NCBI RefSeq assembly: GCF_005938675.2
Contig: NZ_VCCH02000001.1
Coordinates: 124,001 to 188,000, forward strand
From: Mycobacterium sp. KBS0706
GTDB lineage: Bacteria; Pseudomonadota; Alphaproteobacteria; DSM-16000; Inquilinaceae
DNA length: 64,000 nt
Direction of reading: 5' to 3'
Positions 1 through 8,645 of the stretch are shown here, piece by piece; within the stretch, counting starts at the first letter, position 1, and every line of letters begins with the position of its first letter. The notes beneath the pieces were generated by a model that did no database searches, was not told the DNA's origin, and saw only the letters and a program-made list of their open reading frames with translations. A program made the position numbers and the translations under genes.

Positions 1-252
1 CTGGGTGGACAGCTTGGTCCAGTAGGCGTCGCCGCTGATCGGCTCGCCGACGATGGTCACGTCCGGCGCCTTCTGCTTGTACAGGTCGGCCACGCCCAGC
101 GTGCGCTTGGCCCGGTCCTGCGACCCCCACCAGGTCATGCGCATCCGCGTCTCTGCGGCCCGGGCGGAGCCGGTGCCGAAGGACAGCGCCCCGACGGCGG
201 CCCCGGCGGCAAGCGAACCCTGCAGGAACGAACGACGGTTGAAAGCCTTCAT
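1..252 (-). CDS. ABC transporter substrate-binding protein, Tat-exported (3' part outside window)
   Basis: Only the first 84 codons are inside the window. The product begins MKAFNRRSFLQGS followed by an alanine/glycine-rich stretch and an ARA cleavage site, a twin-arginine signal peptide. The mature start (MTWWGSQDRAKRTLGVADLYKQ) resembles family 1 extracellular solute-binding proteins of sugar or oligosaccharide ABC importers, which deliver substrate to membrane permeases from the periplasm. It is the first gene of a leftward unit driven by a good promoter at 316-343. The substrate cannot be told from this fragment, and its permeases and ATPase would lie beyond the left edge. Confidence 0.8.
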   Translation of the reverse strand, partial: MKAFNRRSFLQGSLAAGAAVGALSFGTGSARAAETRMRMTWWGSQDRAKRTLGVADLYKQKAPDVTIVGEPISGDAYWTKLSTQ

Positions 253-294
253 CGGTTTGCCTCCCCTTCTGGCACGGCGGCGTTCGGCCGCCAC

Positions 295-313
295 GTTATA
301 ACCGTTTGGTTAC
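295..313. promoter_or_regulatory. Putative operator, site 1 (GTTATA-N7-GGTTAC)
   Basis: A 19-bp imperfect dyad with core TAACC-GTTT-GGTTA at 299-312. It sits just downstream of the -10 element at 316-321, over the expected transcription start of the leftward binding-protein gene, a repressor position. It shares half-sites GTTATA and GGTTAC with the site at 388-406 and half-site GTTATA with the palindrome at 8624-8645. The regulator is not identified. Confidence 0.45.
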
Positions 314-315
314 TT

Positions 316-343
316 ATTATTGATCGTCGCCCGAGGATGTCAA
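316..343 (-). promoter_or_regulatory. Sigma-70-type promoter of the leftward ABC binding-protein gene
   Basis: On the minus strand a consensus -35 TTGACA (338-343) is followed after 16 bp by AATAAT (316-321), five of six matches to TATAAT. The putative operator at 295-313 covers the start-site region. Confidence 0.55.
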
Positions 344-387
344 ATGACGAATGGCAAACCAGGCACCGCCTGGCGGCGCGGTCGGAT

Positions 388-406
388 GTAACCAGTTGGA
401 TATAAC
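388..406. promoter_or_regulatory. Putative operator, site 2 (same family as 295-313, opposite orientation)
   Basis: Read on the minus strand this is GTTATA, seven bases, GGTTAC, the same 6-7-6 arrangement as site 1. It lies about 80 bp upstream of the inferred start site. Two such sites in one promoter suit a looping repressor or a dual regulator. Confidence 0.4.
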
Positions 407-430
407 TTAACGCGCGTCTCCGAACCCGAC

Positions 431-1420
431 TCAGCGGGCCGAGACACCCTTGCCGAAGCGCTTCTCGATCCGCGCCTGGACCAGCTCGAACACGGCCGAC
501 ATCGCCCAGTAGATCAGCGCGGCGACGATCAGCATCTCCATGTATTTGAACTCGGCCCGGCCATGGGTGCGGGCCAGGAACATGATCTCCCAGACCCCCA
601 TCACCGAGACCAGGGAGGAATCCTTGAGCATGGCGATGAACTGGTTGCCGGTCGGCGGGATGATCAGTCGCATCGCCTGGGGCAGCACCACCAGCCAGGT
701 GACCTCGGCCGGCTTCAGCCCGAGCGACAGGGCGGCCTCGGACTGGCCGCGCGGGACCGCCAGGATGCCGGCGCGGAAGATCTCGGCCATATAGGCGCCG
801 TAGCACAGCGACAGGGCGATGATGCCCGCCGGGATAGCGTCGATGACGAGGCCGAGCTGCGGCAGGCCGAGATAGATCAGCATGGTCTGCAGCAGCAGCG
901 GCGTGCCGCGGAAGAAGGAGGTGTAGAAGGTGGCGATGCCGAAGGCCGGACCGCTGTCCGACAGCCTGGCCAGGGCCGCGGCCAGCGCGATCACGGTCGA
1001 GATCGCGATCGAGACGGCGCAGATGAACAGGGTCAGCGCGGCGCCCTGGATGAAGCCGTCGCGCAGCTCGAGCCCGAGCAGGATCGGCGCCCGGTCGAGC
1101 ATGAAGGAATAGCTGAGGCCGAAGCTCCAGCAGAAGGCTGTGAACAGGGCCAGCAGCTCGACCCAGATGATCGTCGCCTGGGCCCGGAACGGCAGGTGCG
1201 ACAGCAGCCAGAAGTTCAGAACCACCAGGGCGGCCAGGACGGCGATGACCAGCCAGGGCCCGGCCGCCTGGCCGGCCGGCAGGGCCAGCGCCGGCACGAC
1301 CTCCGCCAGCCGTGCGACCAGCCCGCCATAGTCGAAGCCGGCCAGCACGGCGACGGACAGCAGGAACAGAAGCCCGCGCAGCAGCAGCGGCTGCGCCAGG
1401 GCCTCGAACAGGCGGATCAC
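431..1420 (-). CDS. Polar amino acid ABC transporter permease (HisM/GlnP type, long form)
   Basis: A 329-residue integral membrane protein of the HisM/GlnP family, forming part of the inner-membrane channel of an amino-acid importer. It has extra N-terminal hydrophobic segments (about residues 10-125) before the usual five-helix permease core, so it is longer than the common 220-250 residues. The EAA-type loop that contacts the ATPase is visible as EAALSLGLKPAEVTWLVVLPQAMR. It starts 4 bp after the stop of the binding protein upstream, so the two are almost certainly co-transcribed. No ATPase gene is present beside it. Confidence 0.85.
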   Translation of the reverse strand: MIRLFEALAQPLLLRGLLFLLSVAVLAGFDYGGLVARLAEVVPALALPAGQAAGPWLVIAVLAALVVLNFWLLSHLPFRAQATIIWVELLALFTAFCWSFGLSYSFMLDRAPILLGLELRDGFIQGAALTLFICAVSIAISTVIALAAALARLSDSGPAFGIATFYTSFFRGTPLLLQTMLIYLGLPQLGLVIDAIPAGIIALSLCYGAYMAEIFRAGILAVPRGQSEAALSLGLKPAEVTWLVVLPQAMRLIIPPTGNQFIAMLKDSSLVSVMGVWEIMFLARTHGRAEFKYMEMLIVAALIYWAMSAVFELVQARIEKRFGKGVSAR

Positions 1421-1424
1421 CCTG

Positions 1425-2258
1425 TCAGGCCGCGGGCTTGGTCAGGTCCGCCCCGTACCATTTCATCGACAGCTTGGTCAGCGTGCCGTCCTCATGCATC
1501 GCCTTGACGATCTCGGCGAGCTTGGCGGTCAGCTCCGGATCGCCCTTCTCGATCGCCACTGATAGCGGCTCGTAGAACAGCGGCGACCCCACCACCTTGA
1601 TCGGGTAGCCGCTCTTGATCGCGCCCTGGATCGTCGGCAGCGCCGTCGCCACCGCGTCGAGCCGGGTGCCGTCGCCGAGCTTCAGGTCGTCCAGCGCCGG
1701 GACATCGGTGTCGTAGGACTGGATCTTGGCGTCCTTGATCACGACCTGGAACGGCGGCGCACCGGCGGCGTCGATCACCAGGTCGCCGCGCAGATAGCTC
1801 TCATAGGTCGTGGCCGCGCCGACGCCGATCTTCTTGCCCGAGGCGTCGGCCGGGGTCTTGATCGTGGTGTTGGACGAATTCACCGCCAGGGCCGCCGGCG
1901 TATAGTAGTAGATCGCCGGGAAGTCGAGCACCTCGGCTCGCGCCTTGGTCGGCGTCATCGACCCGACCGAAACGTCCCATCGCCCGGCCCATTTGCCGGA
2001 GACGATGGTCTCCCACCCCGGGGTGACGAATTCGATCGAGACGCCGAGCCGCTTGGCGATCTCGGTGCCGACATCGATGTCGAAGCCTTCGAACTGGTTG
2101 CTGGCGTTGAGCGAGGACTGCGGCGGATATTCCGGATCCGTCGACATCACCATCTTCTTGTTCTGCTGGATCCGGTCCAGCACGGCGCCGGCGAAGGCCG
2201 GGCTCGAGGACAGGACGCCCATGGCGGCAACGGCCAGGACGATGCTGCGCAGACGCAT
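1425..2258 (-). CDS. Amino acid ABC transporter substrate-binding protein (SBP family 3)
   Basis: A 277-residue periplasmic binding protein. The N-terminus carries a Sec signal peptide (MRLRSIVLAVAAMGVLSSSPAFAG). The mature part has SBP family 3 features: DPEYPPQSSLN near the start, EGFDIDVGTEIAKRLG, and WDVSVGSMTPTKARAEVLDF, a ligand-pocket signature. It captures a polar amino acid or derivative for the adjoining permease at 431-1420. The ligand is unknown. It ends 4 bp before the permease start. Confidence 0.85.
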   Translation of the reverse strand: MRLRSIVLAVAAMGVLSSSPAFAGAVLDRIQQNKKMVMSTDPEYPPQSSLNASNQFEGFDIDVGTEIAKRLGVSIEFVTPGWETIVSGKWAGRWDVSVGSMTPTKARAEVLDFPAIYYYTPAALAVNSSNTTIKTPADASGKKIGVGAATTYESYLRGDLVIDAAGAPPFQVVIKDAKIQSYDTDVPALDDLKLGDGTRLDAVATALPTIQGAIKSGYPIKVVGSPLFYEPLSVAIEKGDPELTAKLAEIVKAMHEDGTLTKLSMKWYGADLTKPAA

Positions 2259-2357
2259 GATCGATCTCCCAGTGGCGCGGGGACGGCGCCTCTTCCGGAC
2301 GTCCGCCCGGAGGAAGCCTAGTCCCGTGCCGCAGCACCGTACAGGTGATAAGCGGGA

Positions 2358-3104
2358 TCAGCGCGCATCGAGCGGCACGGTTGCCGTGGCCGGCGCGGGA
2401 CGCCCGGGTGCCGCAGCCGAGATCGCCCGCCGGTGCGTGCTGAGCCGGACCTCGAGCCAGGCGAAGGCGCGGACGATGATCCAGGTCAGGACCAGATACA
2501 TCAGGGCGGCGGTGATCAGCGGCTCATAGGTGCGGAAGGTCTGCGCCCGGATGATGTTGGCCTCGCCCATCAGGTCACGCACGGTGATGGTGAAGACGAT
2601 GGCGCTGGCCTTCAAGAGCAGCACCGTCTCATTGGCGAAGACCGGCAGGCTCTGGCGCAGCGCGATCGGCAGCACGATCCGCCGCATCATTAGCGCAGAC
2701 CGCATGCCGACCGAGCGCGCGGCCTCGACCTCGCCGCGCGGCACCGCCTGGATGGCGCCGCGCAGCACCTCGCCGGAATAGGCGGCGGTGCTGATGCTGA
2801 GCGAGATCACGGCACACCACATCGGCTCGCGCAGGATCGGCCACAGCACGCTGTGCCGCACCGCCGGGAACTGCGCCAGGCCGTAATAGATCATGAACAT
2901 CTGCACGATCAGCGGCGTGCCGCGGATGCACAGGATGAACAGGAAGGCCGGCGCCTTCAACCACCAGCGCCGCGACACCCGGGCCAGCGCCACCGGCACC
3001 GCCATGGCATTGCCGCAGACCATCGACGCCGCCACCAGAATGATGGTGACGACGACGCCGTTCAGCAGGTTGACGAGGATGCGCTGGACGAAGTCGAGAT
3101 CCAT
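2358..3104 (-). CDS. Polar amino acid ABC transporter permease
   Basis: A 248-residue HisM/HisQ-type membrane permease. The conserved EAA loop reads EVEAARSVGMRSALMMRRIVLPIALRQ and the protein has about five transmembrane segments. It follows 3 bp after the permease at 3108-3821. The pair probably forms the heterodimeric channel for the binding protein at 3832-4608, as HisQ/HisM serve HisJ. The C-terminal tail after the last helix is proline- and alanine-rich and of no known function. Confidence 0.85.
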   Translation of the reverse strand: MDLDFVQRILVNLLNGVVVTIILVAASMVCGNAMAVPVALARVSRRWWLKAPAFLFILCIRGTPLIVQMFMIYYGLAQFPAVRHSVLWPILREPMWCAVISLSISTAAYSGEVLRGAIQAVPRGEVEAARSVGMRSALMMRRIVLPIALRQSLPVFANETVLLLKASAIVFTITVRDLMGEANIIRAQTFRTYEPLITAALMYLVLTWIIVRAFAWLEVRLSTHRRAISAAAPGRPAPATATVPLDAR

Positions 3105-3107
3105 GTC

Positions 3108-3821
3108 TCAGGACCTCCGGTAGCCGCGGCCATAGGCGCGTTCGGCCAGCTGGAACAGCCCGACCGAGACAATGGTCATCAGCAGGAAGATCAGCGCCAC
3201 CACGGCGTAGAAGGTGAAGGGCATGCGCGTGGTGGCGGCGGCGGTGGCCGCGCTGCCCAGCAGGTCGCGGATCCCGACCACGCTGATCAGCGCGCTGTCC
3301 TTCAGCACCACGACCCAGAGATTGCCCAGCGCCGGCAGGGCGAAGCGCATCGCCTGGGGCAGCACCACACGGAAGAACATCACCCGCGGCGGCAGGGCCA
3401 GCGATTTCGCCGCTTCGATCTGCCCGGGCGGCACCGCCAGGATGGCGCCGCGGAACACCTCGGTCGCATAGGCGCCCGAGACGAAGCCGAGCGAGGCGAC
3501 GGCGGCGGCGAAGGCGTCGATCTCCACCGTCACCCCCGGCACCACAAGGCCGATCAGCGCGCGCAGGGCGCCGGTGCCGCCGTAATAGACCAACAGGATG
3601 ATCAGGATGTCCGGCACGCCGCGGATGATCGTGGTGTAGGCGTTGCCGAGCACGCGGAGCGGCCGGGGGCCGGCCAGCTTGGCCCAGGCCCCGAGCAGCC
3701 CGAGGAGCAGCCCGACCAGGTAGGAGGCGACGGCGATCTCGATCGTCACCACCGCCCCGGCCAGGAGCTGGCCGCCCCACCCCTTCTCCCCGAAGCCCAA
3801 GAGGGCGGCGAGATCCTCCAT
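3108..3821 (-). CDS. Polar amino acid ABC transporter permease
   Basis: A 237-residue HisQ-type permease with about five membrane helices and the ATPase-contacting loop QIEAAKSLALPPRVMFFRVVLPQAMR. It sits 10 bp after the binding protein gene at 3832-4608 and 3 bp before its partner permease, a standard binding protein-permease-permease order. The ATPase subunit expected in such an operon is absent from the visible region. Confidence 0.87.
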   Translation of the reverse strand: MEDLAALLGFGEKGWGGQLLAGAVVTIEIAVASYLVGLLLGLLGAWAKLAGPRPLRVLGNAYTTIIRGVPDILIILLVYYGGTGALRALIGLVVPGVTVEIDAFAAAVASLGFVSGAYATEVFRGAILAVPPGQIEAAKSLALPPRVMFFRVVLPQAMRFALPALGNLWVVVLKDSALISVVGIRDLLGSAATAAATTRMPFTFYAVVALIFLLMTIVSVGLFQLAERAYGRGYRRS

Positions 3822-3831
3822 CCCCTTGGGC

Positions 3832-4608
3832 TCAGCTGCCGTAGATGTCGAAGCCGAAATACTTGTCGTTGATCTTCTTGTAGACGCCGTTGTCCCGGAT
3901 CGCCTTGATCGCGGCCGAGAACTTCGCGCCCAGCGGGTCGCCCTTGCGCACCGCGACGCCGGCGCCGTCGCCCATCAGCGGGTCGGTGAAGGGCTTGCCC
4001 TTGATCTCGAAATCCACGCCTTCGGGCGACTTCAGGAAGCCGTCGGTCAGCGCCACCGAATCCGCCAGCAGCAGGTCGACCCGGCCGGCGATCAGGTCGA
4101 GATTGGCATTCTCCTGCGTGTCGTAGGTCTTGATCGTGACGATGCCCTTGTACTTCGCTTCGATGTAGCTGGCATGAATGGTCGAGACCTGGACGCCGAC
4201 GGTCTTGCCCTTCAGCCCGTCCGGCGAAATGTCGACGGTCTCGCTCTTCGGGCCGATGAAGATGGCCGGGGAGTTGTAGTATTTGTCGCTGAAGTCGACG
4301 ACCTGCTTGCGCTCATCGGTGATCGACATCGAAGCGATGATGGCGTCGAACTTCTTCTCCTGCAGCGCCGGGATGATGCCGTCCCAGCTCTGCAGCACCC
4401 ATTCGCACTTGACCTGCATCTGGGCGCAGAGCGCGTCGGCGAGGTCGATCTCGAAGCCGTTCAGCTTGCCCTGGGCGTCGACCCAGGTGAAAGGCGGGTA
4501 GGATTCCGGCGTGGTGCCGAGGCGCACCACCTCCTGCGCCGCGACGGGACCGGCGAGACCGGCCAGGGCCACCACGGCCAGGCAGGCGGAAAGGATCGGA
4601 CGGTTCAT
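3832..4608 (-). CDS. Amino acid ABC transporter substrate-binding protein (LAO/HisJ-like)
   Basis: A 258-residue periplasmic binding protein with a Sec signal (MNRPILSACLAVVALAGLAGPVAAQ). Family 3 signatures are clear: GTTPESYPPFTWVDAQGKLNGFEIDLADALC, FDAIIASMSITDERKQVVDFSDKYYNSP, and a C-terminal AIKAIRDNGVYKKINDKYFGFDIYG typical of the lysine/arginine/ornithine and histidine binding group. It supplies the two permeases downstream. The ligand may be a cationic amino acid or derivative, which is inference only. Confidence 0.87.
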   Translation of the reverse strand: MNRPILSACLAVVALAGLAGPVAAQEVVRLGTTPESYPPFTWVDAQGKLNGFEIDLADALCAQMQVKCEWVLQSWDGIIPALQEKKFDAIIASMSITDERKQVVDFSDKYYNSPAIFIGPKSETVDISPDGLKGKTVGVQVSTIHASYIEAKYKGIVTIKTYDTQENANLDLIAGRVDLLLADSVALTDGFLKSPEGVDFEIKGKPFTDPLMGDGAGVAVRKGDPLGAKFSAAIKAIRDNGVYKKINDKYFGFDIYGS

Positions 4609-4650
4609 GCTCTGCGCTCCCTGTTTCTTGGTTCGACGGTGTTCCGCCCC

Positions 4651-5691
4651 TCAGGGTTCGAGGGGCCCGGGCCTGGCGGCCGCGCTGGGCGACCGGCAGA
4701 CCAGCTTCATCAGATCGTCTCCCGGGCGGGTGCGGCGATGCGCGCGGCGGGTCAGGACCACGCCCGGCTGCGGCGCCAGCACCGGCACCCCGCCCCTCTC
4801 CTCGCCCGGCCGCACCAGGATCGTCGCCAGCAGGTCGCCGGCCTCGACCCGGTCGCCCGGCCTGCGGGCGAAGGAGATCGCGCCGCCCGCCGGCGCCTTG
4901 ATCATCTCGACCCAGTCGAGCGGCACGGCCGGGCCCGACCAGTCGGGCAGCGGCCCCGCATCGCCGGCGATCACGCCACGGCCAGTGAGGAAGCGGAACA
5001 GCCCCTCGGCGTCGCTGTCGGCCAGGCCGGCATCGACGTCGCCCATGCCGCGCAGCTCGACCGTCGACACGGCGCGGCCGGCCAGATCGCCGCTGCGCAG
5101 CCAGGGCTCGAGGCAGGCGTCGTCGAAGGCCCCGCCGCCATCGCTGTCCCAGAGCAGGACCGTGTCCGCCCGCATCGCGGCGGCAAGATCGGTCATCGCC
5201 GGCCACAGCGTGGACGGGATGTAGAGATAGAGCGGCGATTCATCGTCGCAATGCAGGTCGAGAACGATCTCGGAAGGCAGTGCGAGGTGCAGCAGCCGAG
5301 CCTTCAGCCGTTCGGTCGCGGTGACCACGGCATCGTCACCCGGCAGCAGCGACGGGTCCGGCCGGTCCAGCCGTGGGAAGCCGCGGTTGAAGTTGACCCG
5401 GCTGTCGAAATCGTACCGCCCCTGGCCGGAGCCGTGCAGCCATTGCTGCTGCCCGATCGGGTTGGCCCAGGGCACGATGGTGATGTCGCCGCGGATGTCG
5501 CCCGCCGCCTCGGCCCGGCGCAGCCTGGCGCAGAGCGCGTCGATGGCGATGACGCCGGGCAACTCCTCGGCATGCAGGGCCGCCTGGAGGTAGGCGGAAG
5601 GGCCGCCGCCACGGCCGCGGAAGCGCAGCACCGGGATGCGCCATTCGAGACCCGGCATGTCGCCGGGAATCACGTCCCAGGATCGGTCCAT
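4651..5691 (-). CDS. Succinylglutamate desuccinylase/aspartoacylase family (M14-like) zinc hydrolase
   Basis: A 346-residue cytoplasmic protein of the AstE/AspA-like M14 family, zinc enzymes that remove acyl groups from N-acyl amino acids. Likely zinc ligands are visible as HAEE (about residues 40-43) and the LDLHCDD segment (His about 147). The C-terminal beta-rich domain has the family's GDRVEAGDLLATI lipoyl-like motif. Placed between amino-acid uptake genes and two oxidative enzymes, it probably processes an imported N-acylated or cyclic amino acid. DoeB of ectoine breakdown belongs to this family, but other ectoine genes are missing, so that role is not claimed. Confidence 0.75.
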   Translation of the reverse strand: MDRSWDVIPGDMPGLEWRIPVLRFRGRGGGPSAYLQAALHAEELPGVIAIDALCARLRRAEAAGDIRGDITIVPWANPIGQQQWLHGSGQGRYDFDSRVNFNRGFPRLDRPDPSLLPGDDAVVTATERLKARLLHLALPSEIVLDLHCDDESPLYLYIPSTLWPAMTDLAAAMRADTVLLWDSDGGGAFDDACLEPWLRSGDLAGRAVSTVELRGMGDVDAGLADSDAEGLFRFLTGRGVIAGDAGPLPDWSGPAVPLDWVEMIKAPAGGAISFARRPGDRVEAGDLLATILVRPGEERGGVPVLAPQPGVVLTRRAHRRTRPGDDLMKLVCRSPSAAARPGPLEP

Positions 5692-5725
5692 ACCTGCCCT
5701 GCCCCGTGGTCGGATGGGAGTCCGA

Positions 5726-7354
5726 TCATGCCGCGCGCGTCAGGCGGCGTCGCTTGAAATCGGCCAGGATCTCGCGCGCCGCGTTGTGGCCGGGCGCGCC
5801 GGTGACGCCGCCGCCCGGATGGGTTCCCGATCCGCACATGTAAAGGCCGGGCACCGGCGCCCGGTAGTCGCCATGGCCCAGCACCGGCCGGGCTGAGAAC
5901 ATCTGGTCCAGCGACAGCGCGCCGTGGAAGATGTCGCCGCCGATCAGGCCGAAAGTCCTCTCGAGGTCGAGCGGGCTGTTGATCTGCCGGCCCAGCACCG
6001 AGGCCTTGAAGTTCGGCGCCCAGGCATCAACCGTGTCGATGATCAGGTCGGCCGCCGCCTCGCGATGGTCATCCCAGCTGGCCCCGTCCGGCAGCTTCGG
6101 GTCGAAATGCTGGCAGAACAGGCTGGCGACGTGCTGGCCGGGCGGGGCCAGCGTGTCGTCCAGGGTCGACGGGATCAGCATCTCGACGATCGGCGTCTTC
6201 GACCAGCCGCCGGCCTTGGCGTCGAGATAGGCCTTGTCCATGTAGTCCAGGCTGGGGCCGAAGATGATGCCGCTGGTGTGGTGGTCGGCCAAGCTCTTGC
6301 CGGGCAGGCAGGTGAAGTCCGGCAGCTCCGACAGCGCCACATTCATGCGGAAGGTGGCGGAGCCGCATTTGAAGCGGTCCATGCGCTCGCGGAAATCCTG
6401 CGGCAGCGCCGCCGGGTCGACCAGCTTGCCGTAGAGCAGCTTCGGATTGAGGTTGGAGACGATGCAGCCGGCGCGGACGATGTCGCCGGCCTCGGTCACC
6501 ACGCCGACGGCGCGGCCGCCCTCGACGATCACCTCGCGCACCGCGGCGTCGGTGCGGATCACGGCACCGCGCGACGCCGCCGACTTGGCCATCGCCTGGG
6601 TGATTGCGCCCATGCCGCCGATGGCATGGCCCCAGATGCCCTTCTTGCCGTTGACCTCGCCGAAGACGTGGTGCAGCAGGACATAGCCGGTGCCGGCATG
6701 GCTGGGGCTGGCATAGTTGCCGACAATGCTGTCGAAGCCGAACAGCGCCTGCACCACCGGCGTCTCGAACCAGCCCTCCAGGATGTCCGTCGCCGATTTG
6801 GTGAACAGGTCCAGCAGGTCGCGCCGCATCACCATGTCGAGCTTGCGCAGCCGGTTGCCCAGCGACCCGGCCCGCATCAGCTCCGGCAGCGCCGCCGACC
6901 AGCCGCCGACGGCGACGTTGGGCGGGGTGCGCAGCACGATGTCGCGCAGCACGTCGGCGATCGCGTCCAGCCGGTCGCCATAGGCATCGTAGCGCTCGGC
7001 GTCGCGGGCCGAGAAGCGGGCGATCTCCGCCTTGGTCCGGCCCGGCCCGGCCAGCAGGTAGCGGTGATCGTCGACCGGCAGGAAGTTGGACAGCCTCCGC
7101 TCCACCACCTTCAGCCCGTGGCCCGGCAGGTCGAGGTCGCGGATCACCTTCGGGTTCAGCAGGCTGACTGTGTAGGAGGCGACGGAGTTGCGGAAGCCGG
7201 GATGGAACTCCTCGGTCACTGCGGCGCCGCCGACGACGCGGCGCCGCTCCAGCACCGTCACCTTCAGCCCGGCGGCCGCCAGATAGGCGGCGCAGACAAG
7301 GCCGTTATGGCCCCCGCCGATGATCGCGACGTCGAAGACCTGTGTGTTCGCCAT
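5726..7354 (-). CDS. FAD-dependent oxidoreductase, phytoene-desaturase/PYROXD2-like
   Basis: A 542-residue flavoprotein. The N-terminal Rossmann motif DVAIIGGGHNGLVCAAYLAAAGLKVTVLE (about residues 8-36) binds FAD. The C-terminus has the second flavin-contact motif, LYMCGSGTHPGGGVTGAPGHNAA. Overall it matches the NAD(P)/FAD-dependent oxidoreductase group related to carotenoid desaturases and human PYROXD2, whose bacterial substrates are mostly unknown. No carotenoid genes are nearby. It lies between the Rieske oxygenase and the deacylase on the same strand with short gaps, suggesting one catabolic operon. Confidence 0.8.
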   Translation of the reverse strand: MANTQVFDVAIIGGGHNGLVCAAYLAAAGLKVTVLERRRVVGGAAVTEEFHPGFRNSVASYTVSLLNPKVIRDLDLPGHGLKVVERRLSNFLPVDDHRYLLAGPGRTKAEIARFSARDAERYDAYGDRLDAIADVLRDIVLRTPPNVAVGGWSAALPELMRAGSLGNRLRKLDMVMRRDLLDLFTKSATDILEGWFETPVVQALFGFDSIVGNYASPSHAGTGYVLLHHVFGEVNGKKGIWGHAIGGMGAITQAMAKSAASRGAVIRTDAAVREVIVEGGRAVGVVTEAGDIVRAGCIVSNLNPKLLYGKLVDPAALPQDFRERMDRFKCGSATFRMNVALSELPDFTCLPGKSLADHHTSGIIFGPSLDYMDKAYLDAKAGGWSKTPIVEMLIPSTLDDTLAPPGQHVASLFCQHFDPKLPDGASWDDHREAAADLIIDTVDAWAPNFKASVLGRQINSPLDLERTFGLIGGDIFHGALSLDQMFSARPVLGHGDYRAPVPGLYMCGSGTHPGGGVTGAPGHNAAREILADFKRRRLTRAA

Positions 7355-7387
7355 GAAGATCCGCCCGGCCCTGTTCTTTTCTAAACG

Positions 7388-8593
7388 TCATTCCGCCGCG
7401 AAGGCAGGCGCCTGCGAGGCCTCGCGCCGCAGGCTCCAGCCTGGCGGCGGCGGCCGGTGCAGCCGGCTTTCCGGGATCAGCCGGCGCATCGCCCGGGCGA
7501 AGCTGCGCAGGCAGACCTCGGTCGTGCCCAACGGGCCGACGGTGTAGCTGGAGGAACCCATGCCGGCCTGCACCCGGTCGATCAGCGTCTTGTCCTCGAG
7601 GCTGACCCGGCGGTTGATCCGCCAGTTCAGGTAGCGGGCCGCCTTCATCTCGGGCCGGTGGTCCGGATGGACATAGGCAATCTCGCGGATCATCGTCTCG
7701 GTCGGCGAGACCGGGATGAACTGCATGAAGTCGATCTGGTCCGGATAGATGTCGAAGGCGACGTTGGGCCAGAGCTTGAAATAGGTCCACAGCCGCTGCC
7801 GCTCCGGCGGCAGATGCGGCACCTCCGGCAGGAAATGCTGATAGGCGCGCTCGGACAGCACGGCCGACGGCCGTTCCTGCAGTTGGCCCCACATCTTGTC
7901 GACCCAGGGCCGGGCCTCGACGCCATAGCCGCGGCCGAACAGCCGGGTCAGCCCGGGATGGGCGACGGTGATGTGCAGCCCGTCGGAATAGTTGTCGGCG
8001 ACGTTCTTCCAGTTGACCGAGCGCGGCCGCATCGTCACCCGGCCCAGCGGCACCATCTCCTCGATCCGGTAGGCCGCCATCTCCTCGGCATAGCCGCCCA
8101 TCATCTCGGCCACGCTCGGCGTGCCGGGGGCGAGGCGGATGAAGATGAAGCCGCAGAACACCTCGTGCTCGACCGGGACCAGCCCGTGGCTGCCGAAGTC
8201 GAAATCGCCGTAGCTGGAGCGCTGCGGCATGCCGATCAGCCGGCCGTCATGCTCATAGGTCCAGGCGTGGTAGGGGCAGACGATGCGGCTGCCGCACTGG
8301 CCCTTCGGCCCGTCGAGCAGCCGCGCGGCGCGGTGCCGGCAGACATTGTGGAAGGCCCGCACCTGCCCGTCGCGGCCGCGCAGCACCACCACGTTCTCAC
8401 CCAGGAACTCGAAGGTGTGGAAGTCGCCCGCCTCGGGGATGTCGTTCAGGTGGCAGACCACCTGCCATGAGGTGCGGAACACCGCCTCCTGCTCGACCGA
8501 GAAGAATTCGGCATCGTGATAGAGCCAGGCCGGCAGGCTGACATCGTCATCCGGCAGGCTCGCTTCGGCACGCCGGTGCATCGCTTCGATCAT
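7388..8593 (-). CDS. Rieske aromatic-ring-hydroxylating oxygenase alpha subunit
   Basis: A 401-residue non-haem iron oxygenase. The Rieske [2Fe-2S] ligands are C85-x-H87 and C106-xx-H109. The catalytic domain has NWKNVADNYSDGLHITVAHPGL, which carries the Asp and two His facial triad region. Homologues hydroxylate aromatic rings or demethylate quaternary amines such as carnitine, stachydrine or glycine betaine. The amino-acid uptake neighbours favour an amine or amino-acid derivative, which is inference. The reductase partner is not adjacent. It is the first gene of the leftward operon, preceded by the palindrome at 8624-8645. Confidence 0.85.
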   Translation of the reverse strand: MIEAMHRRAEASLPDDDVSLPAWLYHDAEFFSVEQEAVFRTSWQVVCHLNDIPEAGDFHTFEFLGENVVVLRGRDGQVRAFHNVCRHRAARLLDGPKGQCGSRIVCPYHAWTYEHDGRLIGMPQRSSYGDFDFGSHGLVPVEHEVFCGFIFIRLAPGTPSVAEMMGGYAEEMAAYRIEEMVPLGRVTMRPRSVNWKNVADNYSDGLHITVAHPGLTRLFGRGYGVEARPWVDKMWGQLQERPSAVLSERAYQHFLPEVPHLPPERQRLWTYFKLWPNVAFDIYPDQIDFMQFIPVSPTETMIREIAYVHPDHRPEMKAARYLNWRINRRVSLEDKTLIDRVQAGMGSSSYTVGPLGTTEVCLRSFARAMRRLIPESRLHRPPPPGWSLRREASQAPAFAAE

Positions 8594-8623
8594 GGACTGG
8601 CCTCCCGCGGCCTTCAGGCCACC

Positions 8624-8645
8624 TTGTTATATGACCGTATAACAA
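8624..8645. promoter_or_regulatory. Perfect 8-bp-arm palindromic operator upstream of the Rieske operon
   Basis: Arms TTGTTATA (8624-8631) and TATAACAA (8638-8645) are perfectly complementary around a 6-bp spacer. The palindrome overlaps a putative -10 (TATACG on the minus strand, 8636-8641) and lies 30 bp from the oxygenase start, where a repressor would act. The half-site GTTATA recurs in the promoter at 295-406. Confidence 0.6.

Noticed and set aside
4651..8593. Ectoine degradation cluster
   Set aside because: A DoeB-like family member is present, but ectoine hydrolase (DoeA), the aminotransferase and the dehydrogenase are missing, and the FAD enzyme and Rieske oxygenase are not part of that pathway.
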